This document shows, piece by piece, positions 31,735-36,897 of a DNA stretch of 36,897 nt (positions within the stretch are counted from its first letter, which is position 1; each line of letters begins with the position of its first letter). The DNA comes from Candidatus Yanofskybacteria bacterium CG10_big_fil_rev_8_21_14_0_10_36_16 (lineage in GTDB: Bacteria > Patescibacteriota > Minisyncoccia > 2-02-FULL-40-12 > IGHO2-01-FULL-4-A): assembly GCA_002794035.1 (NCBI GenBank), contig PCXQ01000003.1:83451-120347 (forward strand), read 5' to 3'. A model generated the notes under the pieces. That model did no database searches. It was not told the DNA's origin and was given only the letters and a program-made list of their open reading frames with translations. A program made the position numbers and the translations under genes.

Positions 31735-33354
31735 ATGTCAATTGGTGAAAAAGTTGGGTCAAATCTTCTCGGTGGCAGTATTGTGCTGGCCGTCTTTAGC
31801 TTGGTTTCTCGTTTGACGGGTCTTTTGCGGGACCGCGTATTGGCAGGCCGTTTTGGTGCATCAGAAACCCTAGATATTTATTATTCAGCTTTTAAAATTC
31901 CTGATTTTATTTTTAATTTAATAATTATTGGTGCTGTTTCGTCTGCCTTTATTCCCATATTTATTTCATACTTAGAAAAAAACAAAACCCAAGGGTGGAA
32001 GCTCGCAAGCAATTTTTTAAATGTATCCCTGCTTGTAATTATTGGTGTTTCTATTTTACTGATAATTTTTGTGCCAGTTCTTATGCCATTAATTGCACCC
32101 GGTTTTAGTGCCGAGCAGACCGTAGAGGCAATAAGGTTAACAAGGCTTATGTTTTTGAGTCCGATAATTTTTGCTGTGTCAACCATTATTGGCTCGGTGC
32201 TTCAGGCTTTGAAGCGATTCCTAGCTTTTGCTTTAGCACCTTCTTTTTATAACGTAGGTATTATTGTGGGTGCTATATATTTTGAGCCGAGTATGGGTTT
32301 GATGGGTTTGGGTTGGGGAGTAATTTTTGGCGCTCTTTTGCACCTATTGGTTCAAGCACCGGCTGTGTGGAAGGCTGGGTTTAGGTGGAGAGCAATCTTG
32401 GACCTTGCTGATATGGGGTTGCGTAAAATATTAAAATTGATGATTCCTAGAACTCTTGGGCTGGGGGTTAGTCAGATAAATTTGATAGTTATTACTGCAA
32501 TTGCCTCAACTATTGCAGTTGGCAGTATTACTATTTTTAATTTTGCCAATAATATTGGTTTTTTGCCCATATCAATGGTGGGCATCGCCATATCAGTAGC
32601 TGTTTTTCCAAATTTATCAGTTTCTATAGCCAGAAACAACAAGGAGCAATTCAGGAAAGATTATTTATTTGCATTTAATAGGATTGTTTTTCTTGCGGTG
32701 CCGTCTGCTTTTGCTTTGTTTATTTTTAGAAAACCAATTGCCGATTTAATATTGGGTACAGGTAAGTTTGATGTGGGAGATGTCAGTTTGACCGCTGCTG
32801 TCGTCGGTGCTTTTTCAGTAAGTGTTATATTTATTTCACTCATTTCTTTGATAAATAGGGCATTTTACGCAATGCATAACACTTTTGTTCCTGTGGTAAT
32901 TTCAATTTTTGGTGTTGGTTTAAATATCGTATTAAGCTTTTGGTTTGTTTATTTGTTTAGGAACGGAGAATTCTCTTTGTTTTGGCAAAAGGCATTCGGC
33001 ATATCAGACGGGTCGTCAGTTGCGGTTTTGGGTCTTGCTTTGGCATGGAGTATTTCTCATGCTTTCTATCTTTTTATGTTGTCTTATAAATTTAATAAAA
33101 TTGGTGAAATCAAAGACGACACTTTTGCGGTATTTGTTAAAACATTCGTTGTTTCATTTTTGGCATCTCTGTTTATTTATTTTGTTTCTATATCCAGTAA
33201 CGGCTTGAATTTTTTGGGCCAAGTTGCCATACTAGCTATTAATATGGCGCTGTTTGCCATAACATTTTTATTGTTTGCCAAAATATTCAAATTAGAAGAA
33301 ATAAAATTCTTGGGGGAATTATTTAGAAAATTATTTAATCGTTTAAATGCTTAA
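31735..33354 (+). CDS. murJ: Lipid II flippase MurJ (MviN)
   Basis: MurJ moves lipid II across the cytoplasmic membrane for peptidoglycan synthesis. The 539-residue protein has about 14 membrane spans. The N-terminal MviN signature SRLTGLLRDRVLAGRFGAS, then DIYYSAFKIPDF, and PAVWKAGFRWR-like loops are conserved. Its stop overlaps the lepA start by 8 nt (ATGCTTAA), so the two are coupled. It is driven from the dyad region upstream. Confidence 0.95.
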   Translation: MSIGEKVGSNLLGGSIVLAVFSLVSRLTGLLRDRVLAGRFGASETLDIYYSAFKIPDFIFNLIIIGAVSSAFIPIFISYLEKNKTQGWKLASNFLNVSLLVIIGVSILLIIFVPVLMPLIAPGFSAEQTVEAIRLTRLMFLSPIIFAVSTIIGSVLQALKRFLAFALAPSFYNVGIIVGAIYFEPSMGLMGLGWGVIFGALLHLLVQAPAVWKAGFRWRAILDLADMGLRKILKLMIPRTLGLGVSQINLIVITAIASTIAVGSITIFNFANNIGFLPISMVGIAISVAVFPNLSVSIARNNKEQFRKDYLFAFNRIVFLAVPSAFALFIFRKPIADLILGTGKFDVGDVSLTAAVVGAFSVSVIFISLISLINRAFYAMHNTFVPVVISIFGVGLNIVLSFWFVYLFRNGEFSLFWQKAFGISDGSSVAVLGLALAWSISHAFYLFMLSYKFNKIGEIKDDTFAVFVKTFVVSFLASLFIYFVSISSNGLNFLGQVAILAINMALFAITFLLFAKIFKLEEIKFLGELFRKLFNRLNA

Positions 33355-35158
33355 AAATACTAGAAATTTTGTAATAATAGCACACATTGATCATGGTAAA
33401 TCCACTTTAGCGGATCGTCTTTTAGATTTGACCGAGACAGTAGATAAAAGACAAATGAAAGAACAGTTTTTAGATCAAATGGAATTAGAAAGAGAAAGAG
33501 GTATTACTATAAAACTTCAGCCGGTCAGGATGAAATATAAAACGGATTATATATTAAATCTCATAGATACTCCGGGACACGTTGATTTTTCTTATGAGGT
33601 TTCACGTTCGTTGGCTGCTGTTGAGGGTGCTATTTTGCTTGTTGATGCAACAAAAGGAATACAAGCTCAAACATTGGCTAATTATAATTTGGCTAAGAAT
33701 CAGGCCTTGGTCATAATTCCTGTTATAAATAAAATTGATTTACCAAATGCCAGAACTGAAGAGGTAGAAAAAGAAGTTAAGAACTTGCTTTCTCTAGGTA
33801 TGGGCGATGATTCAGGCAATGAAAATTATGAAGTTTTAAAGATCTCTGCAAAGACCGGCAATGGGGTAGAAAAAGTTCTTGAAGAGATTGTAGCTAAAGT
33901 TCCCCCGCCAAGCACAAACAAATTTCAACAAGATGAAGACGGTCCTTTTAGGGCTTTGATATTTGACTCCAGCTTCGACAGTTATAAGGGTGTGATAGCT
34001 TATGTGAGGGTTTTTGGGGGGAAATTAAAAGCAGGTCAACAAATAAGACTTTCAGCTACCAAGGTAAAAACAGGAGTTATTGAGGTCGGGTATTTTTCCC
34101 CGCTCCTATTAAAAAAGGATGAAATATTTGCAGGAGATATGGGGTATATTGCTACGGGATTTAAAGACCCGGGGTTTGTTAGAGTTGGAGATACTGTTTT
34201 GGGTACAGAAAATATTCAAGTGTTGCCCGGCTATAAAGAGCCTCGACCTATGGTATTCGCTAGTTTTTATCCTGAGAATGGCGATGATTACGATGAATTA
34301 AAAGATGCTCTATCAAAAATAAAATTAACAGATGCCTCACTTGTTTATGAACCGGAATCATCTCCTGGTCTTGGCAGGGGATTTAGACTTGGTTTTTTGG
34401 GAATGCTTCATGTGGAGATAGTTAGTGAAAGATTAAAACGAGAATATAATTTGTCTTTAATAGTATCAACGCCTTCAGTTGAATATCATGTTTTGATGAA
34501 GAACAAGAATAAGGAAATTGTTAGGTCAGCGGCTTCAATGCCTGATCCTTCAAGAATAGAGGGCATAGAAGAACCAGTTGTTGATTTGGAAATATTAAGC
34601 CCCTCGAGTTATTTGGGGCAACTAATGACACTCATGGCAGATTTAAGAAATGAATATGTTTCTACAGATTATCTGGGTAAAGAAGTTGTTGTTATAAAAT
34701 ATAAGGTACCGTTGGCTGAGATAATTACTGATTTTTATGACAAACTTAAAAGCGTCAGTTCTGGGTATGCTTCAATGAGTTATGGAGAGCCGAGTTATCA
34801 AATGGCTGATTTGGTGCGAATGGATATTTTAGTGGCGGGAGATTTAGTTGAGCCTTTTTCAAAAATCGTACCTCGTGAGAAGGCTTATAATGAGGGCAAG
34901 ACTATGGTAGAAAAATTAAAAGATGTAATACCTCGTCAGCTTTTTACAGTTGCTCTTCAGGCTGCTATTGGAGGTAAAATTATTGCTCGTGAAACAATAA
35001 AAGCCCAAAGAAAAGATGTAACTGGTTATCTTTACGGTGGAGATATAACACGAAAGAAAAAACTACTTGAAAAACAAAAGAAAGGTAAAAAGAAGATGAA
35101 AGAAATAGGAAAAGTTAATATTCCACAAAAGGTTTTTCTAGAAATGCTGAAGCGATAG
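33347..35158 (+). CDS. lepA: Elongation factor 4 (LepA)
   Basis: LepA is a ribosomal GTPase that affects translation initiation and assembly under stress. The G motifs are intact: AHIDHGKST, LERERGITI, DTPGHVDF and NKIDLPNA. Domain III/V regions are followed by the LepA-specific C-terminal domain (LYGGDITRKKKLLEKQKKGKKKMKEIG, of typical sequence). At 603 residues the length is normal. The start overlaps murJ by 8 nt. Right after the stop is a decayed repeat unit (35164-35184). Confidence 0.97.
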   Translation: MLKNTRNFVIIAHIDHGKSTLADRLLDLTETVDKRQMKEQFLDQMELERERGITIKLQPVRMKYKTDYILNLIDTPGHVDFSYEVSRSLAAVEGAILLVDATKGIQAQTLANYNLAKNQALVIIPVINKIDLPNARTEEVEKEVKNLLSLGMGDDSGNENYEVLKISAKTGNGVEKVLEEIVAKVPPPSTNKFQQDEDGPFRALIFDSSFDSYKGVIAYVRVFGGKLKAGQQIRLSATKVKTGVIEVGYFSPLLLKKDEIFAGDMGYIATGFKDPGFVRVGDTVLGTENIQVLPGYKEPRPMVFASFYPENGDDYDELKDALSKIKLTDASLVYEPESSPGLGRGFRLGFLGMLHVEIVSERLKREYNLSLIVSTPSVEYHVLMKNKNKEIVRSAASMPDPSRIEGIEEPVVDLEILSPSSYLGQLMTLMADLRNEYVSTDYLGKEVVVIKYKVPLAEIITDFYDKLKSVSSGYASMSYGEPSYQMADLVRMDILVAGDLVEPFSKIVPREKAYNEGKTMVEKLKDVIPRQLFTVALQAAIGGKIIARETIKAQRKDVTGYLYGGDITRKKKLLEKQKKGKKKMKEIGKVNIPQKVFLEMLKR

Positions 35159-35163
35159 CGTAA

Positions 35164-35184
35164 GTCCTGAACAAAGTGAACGGG
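35164..35184 (+). repeat. Degenerate GSGQA-type repeat unit after lepA
   Basis: GTCCTGAACAAAGTGAACGG differs at five of 21 positions from the plus-strand form of the first miaA unit. It lies 5 nt after the lepA stop. The match is imperfect, so it may be an old copy or a chance resemblance. Confidence 0.4.
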
Positions 35185-35189
35185 TTGAA

Positions 35190-35414
35190 AAGATAGCTAC
35201 TTGTTATTAATTTTAATTACATTTTGTCTTTCGCGGACAAATTATATTCGCTACGCTTATTTTTCAGAACAAAATTCACGGTTCCCTGAGCCCTGCACAT
35301 ATTTGGACTCAGACCAAATTTTGTTTAGCTGAAAAATTACACTTCGCTTCGTTAATTTATTTCCACTTAGACAGAAGTAATTAAAATCAACAACTCGCTA
35401 CTCTGTTTATCTTT
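35190..35414. repeat. Long imperfect inverted repeat, non-coding
   Basis: The ends pair over a long range: the left arm around 35190-35229 (with TTTTAATTAC) is complementary to the right arm around 35369-35414 (with GTAATTAAAA), plus inner pairing of TTTTTCAG (35260-35267) with CTGAAAAA and ACAAAATT with AATTTTGT. The centre holds CTGAG and CTCAG. No ORF of note is present. It may be a non-autonomous mobile element or a structured RNA. No promoter is obvious. Confidence 0.55.
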
Positions 35415-35545
35415 AGAAGGATTCCGTGATATTAACTTTTCTATTTCAAAGGTGGTATATGGAATAAGAAGGAAGATATTTTCTAAAAATATTAATTTTT
35501 GAAAAAAACTCAGCTTTGGATGACGTAATTACGTCGCATTATTGT
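35415..35545. other. Non-coding stretch with a 14-bp palindrome
   Basis: No gene is seen. GACGTAATTACGTC (35522-35535) is a perfect 14-bp palindrome just before the minus-strand terminator. AT-rich runs fill the rest. Confidence 0.4.
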
Positions 35546-35572
35546 AAAAAAAACAACCCCGTTAATTCGGGG
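35546..35572 (-). terminator. Rho-independent terminator of small membrane gene
   Basis: Read on the minus strand, CCCCG-AATTAA-CGGGG is followed by TTG and eight T. It ends transcription coming from the 33-residue ORF 30 nt upstream. Confidence 0.8.
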
Positions 35573-35601
35573 GGGTGTGTGGTATAATTATTTTAGAAAT
35601 A

Positions 35602-35703
35602 CTAGTAAAAAGCTGGTAGCAATACAAAGCCAACCAACGATAATATGGTTAAAACCGCAACAATTATTCCGAACCAACGAATTATTTTTTTATTACCAAT
35701 CAT
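35602..35703 (-). CDS. 33-residue single-span membrane protein
   Basis: A short ORF encodes MIGNKKIIRWFGIIVAVLTI (residues 1-20), then a hydrophobic stretch ending LLPAFY. The positively charged start and a single span of about 22 residues suggest an inner-membrane peptide with the N-terminus inside. It has a strong promoter (TTGACC-17-TAGTAT) 9 nt before the ATG and a terminator 30 nt after the stop, so it looks like a complete small gene. I do not know a family; type I toxins and small regulators of membrane complexes have this shape. Confidence 0.65.
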   Translation of the reverse strand: MIGNKKIIRWFGIIVAVLTILSLVGFVLLPAFY

Positions 35704-35712
35704 ATATTATTA

Positions 35713-35741
35713 ATACTATTAGGACTTAAGTATTTGGTCAA
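35713..35741 (-). promoter_or_regulatory. Promoter of the 33-residue membrane protein gene
   Basis: On the minus strand TTGACC (35741-35736), a 17-nt spacer and TAGTAT (35718-35713) precede the ATG by 9 nt. The -35 lies only 5 nt from the start of the divergent divIC-like gene, so the two genes may interfere with each other. Confidence 0.65.
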
Positions 35742-35746
35742 GCAAA

Positions 35747-36121
35747 ATGAATAACAAATTGTTCCAATCTCCTTTACTAACTGTTCCATTGGTTTTGTTG
35801 GTGGGATTTTTAGCTATAAGATTAATTCAAATAAACCCTCAAAGAGTTGATTTAAACAGAAAGATATCTAATTTAGAAAATCAGCTTAAAGAAACTGAAG
35901 AACTAATACAAGAATTAGAAGAAAATGCCGGGTATTATCAAAGCGATACATATAAGGAAATGCAGGCACGTTTGAAATTTGATTTGATTAAACCTGGGGA
36001 AAAGGTTATATATATTTATGAAAATTCCAGTGATGTTGAGGCAAGCAGTAGTGCTGAACCCGAACATAAAAAAGAAAAATCATTTTTCGGAAAATTATTT
36101 GAATATGTAACAGGGGATTAA
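35747..36121 (+). CDS. DivIC/FtsB-like septum formation protein
   Basis: The 124-residue protein has a short cytoplasmic start, a membrane span (about residues 8-27, LLTVPLVLLVGFLAIRLIQI) and a coiled coil (about 36-62, NRKISNLENQLKETEELI). The family-typical stretch MQARLKFDLIKPGEKVIYI follows (about 73-92). A charged tail of about 30 residues follows. FtsB/DivIC proteins hold the division complex together with FtsL and FtsQ. The start is ATG without a clear ribosome-binding site. It is next to an unknown membrane-anchored gene. Confidence 0.8.
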   Translation: MNNKLFQSPLLTVPLVLLVGFLAIRLIQINPQRVDLNRKISNLENQLKETEELIQELEENAGYYQSDTYKEMQARLKFDLIKPGEKVIYIYENSSDVEASSSAEPEHKKEKSFFGKLFEYVTGD

Positions 36122-36138
36122 AATCAATTGTTCTGTAT

Positions 36139-36144
36139 TATAAT
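36139..36144 (+). promoter_or_regulatory. -10 box upstream of unknown gene at 36151
   Basis: TATAAT lies 6 nt before the ATG at 36151. No strong -35 is visible. It belongs to the leaderless-type set. Confidence 0.4.
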
Positions 36145-36150
36145 AAATAT

Positions 36151-36501
36151 ATGAAAATAAATTGGAAAATTATTTTACCCATCATATTTATATCTTTTAT
36201 TCTCGCTGGAATATATTTTGTTTTTGGTGATTTCCCAAGACGCACACCAAAAATTAATGATAAAAAATATATCAAACTATTGGAGCAGTGTAAAATTAAG
36301 AGAGTGTTTTCATATGGAGAAAGTGTTGGAGACAGGTATTTTCAGGTCCTTGACTTTATTTTAGTAGATGGATCTCAGCGGAAGTTTATGTTTATAGTGG
36401 AGGAGCTTGAGAGAGTAAGTGGGTATGAACGAATGCAGGAATTGGAAGGAAATTACAAACAAAGATGCGGTTTTGATATCTGGCCCCCTTTAACTCCATA
36501 A
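36151..36501 (+). CDS. Membrane-anchored protein, unknown function
   Basis: The 116-residue protein begins KINWKIILPIIFISFILAGI, a charged start and one membrane span (about 6-26), then an extracytoplasmic domain of about 88 residues. This domain has two cysteines (in EQCKIKRV and QRCGFDIW) that could form a disulphide. There is no lipobox. It lies 29 nt after the divIC-like gene and may be co-transcribed. I recognise no family. Confidence 0.7.
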   Translation: MKINWKIILPIIFISFILAGIYFVFGDFPRRTPKINDKKYIKLLEQCKIKRVFSYGESVGDRYFQVLDFILVDGSQRKFMFIVEELERVSGYERMQELEGNYKQRCGFDIWPPLTP

Positions 36502-36532
36502 ATATATTATTAGCGGGTGTGATTCAATGTCC

Positions 36533-36691
36533 CGATTTTGTTCTTGATAAAATCAAGATTACAAAATCGAGGATCCTCGAAAAATATATAAATTATAAAA
36601 ATTTATTATTTTTCGGGAGCAGAATGCGACCTTCTTCCCGATTTGTCCCCGCTAAGGCGGGGTTACAAATCGTCCCACGGGGATTGCATTT
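36533..36691. repeat. Cluster of nested palindromes, REP-like
   Basis: Three hairpins follow one another: 36533-36569 with outer CGATTTTGT/ACAAAATCG, 36575-36620 with CCTCGAAAAATA/TATTTTTCGGGAG, and 36640-36672 with CGATTTGT/ACAAATCG around CCCCGC-TAAG-GCGGGG. AATGC and GCATT flank the third (36623-36690). The first and third share the same layout, CCCGATTT(T)GT, inner stem, then TTACAAA(A)TCG. A 12-bp palindrome CGAGGATCCTCG lies at 36568-36579. This resembles bacterial REP elements; no transposase is in view. Confidence 0.6.
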
Positions 36692-36742
36692 TTAGGAATA
36701 ATTTTTATTTTGTTAAAAATAGGAACAATCCCGTTAAATTTT

Positions 36743-36813
36743 GCGAGAGTAGTACAGTGGTAGTACATATGCTTCCCAAGCATAGAACGCGGGTTCGATT
36801 CCCGTCTCTCGCT
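36743..36813 (+). tRNA. tRNA-Gly(CCC)
   Basis: The 71-nt sequence folds into a full cloverleaf: acceptor GCGAGAG/CTCTCGC, D arm GTAC-AGTGGTA-GTAC, anticodon stem TATGC/GCATA with loop TTCCCAA (anticodon CCC, glycine), T arm GCGGG-TTCGATT-CCCGT and discriminator T. The 3' CCA is not encoded, so it must be added by the CCA-adding enzyme. A short hairpin follows directly. Confidence 0.95.
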
Positions 36814-36835
36814 CAAAATATCTGCTTATTTTGAG
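36812..36835 (+). other. Hairpin overlapping the tRNA 3' end
   Basis: CTCAAAATA and TATTTTGAG pair perfectly around a 6-nt loop; the left arm starts in the acceptor strand. It could be a 3' processing signal or a weak terminator, although no T-run follows. Confidence 0.4.
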
Positions 36836-36854
36836 TTGGAATCGAACGGCCGGA

Positions 36855-36885
36855 GCGATGTATTTTTCGGAAGAAAAATACCGCG
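36855..36885. repeat. Hairpin at the window end
   Basis: GTATTTTTC and GAAAAATAC (36860-36881) pair exactly around GGAA, flanked by G+C-rich sequence that may extend the stem beyond the window. It might be another palindrome of the cluster upstream. Confidence 0.4.
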
Positions 36886-36897
36886 AGGCCCGGTCTT

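Noticed and set aside
36743-36813. TGA read as glycine (code 25)
   Set aside because: All genes are full-length without in-frame TGA, and the tRNA anticodon is CCC rather than UCA.
36643-36834. Open reading frame of 63 codons at the window end
   Set aside because: It runs across the palindrome and the tRNA-Gly gene, so it cannot be a real protein gene.
1-36897. CRISPR array, prophage, or insertion sequence with transposase
   Set aside because: No regularly spaced direct repeats and no transposase, integrase or phage protein were seen.

Overview
The window reads as an AT-rich (by eye about 35% G+C) stretch of bacterial chromosome that is almost wholly housekeeping. Several traits point to the Candidate Phyla Radiation (Patescibacteria, probably a Parcubacteria-like lineage). 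No rpmD (L30) lies between rpsE and rplO, the threonyl-tRNA synthetase lacks its N-terminal TGS domain, and there is a DUF4012 envelope protein. Few ribosomal protein genes show a Shine-Dalgarno site, tRNA-Gly has no encoded CCA, and several conserved proteins carry unusual residues. The lineage call is inference from gene content and family knowledge; no 16S gene is present.

Layout. 1-6012 holds rnhB (5'-truncated by the window edge), gatB with a coupled coiled-coil gene, miaA (minus), a small membrane protein and thrS (minus). 6104-9328 is dnaE (minus). 9566-11439 holds a small acidic protein and tuf, the latter behind a strong promoter and a structured leader. 11499-24430 is the S10/spc ribosomal block in classical order (S10 L3 L4 L23 L2 S19 L22 S3 L16 L29 S17 L14 L24 L5 S14 S8 L6 L18 S5 L15 SecY), followed by adk and map. 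It is broken by a 298-nt regulatory-looking gap between rpsJ and rplC and by two internal promoters. 24469-31359 holds a DHH phosphoesterase and then a surface-polysaccharide set (polyprenyl-phosphate sugar transferase, GT4 glycosyltransferase, small unknown gene, DUF4012 protein). 31408-36501 holds a small Cys-rich protein (minus), murJ-lepA, a 440-nt non-coding stretch with a long inverted repeat, a 33-residue membrane protein (minus) with its own promoter and terminator, a divIC/ftsB-like gene and an unknown membrane-anchored gene. The window ends with a palindrome cluster, tRNA-Gly(CCC) and more hairpins.

How the genes work together. The core is translation: ribosomal proteins, EF-Tu, LepA, GatB, ThrS, MiaA, MetAP and tRNA-Gly. 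It is coupled to secretion (SecY), replication (DnaE, RNase HII) and envelope building (MurJ, sugar transferase, GT4, DUF4012, DivIC-like).

Most unusual signals. (1) A GSGQA-encoding DNA repeat is inserted in frame in miaA and, as a related unit, in gatB, with a decayed copy after lepA. (2) The rpsJ-rplC gap has a mini-ORF starting in a hairpin loop, a second stem and a terminator with a competing stem. (3) Many -10 boxes sit 5-8 nt before the start codon, suggesting leaderless mRNAs. (4) None of 43 coding genes ends in TGA. (5) Conserved motifs are altered in S14, L16, RNase HII and Adk. (6) Long hairpins and palindrome clusters lie between genes.
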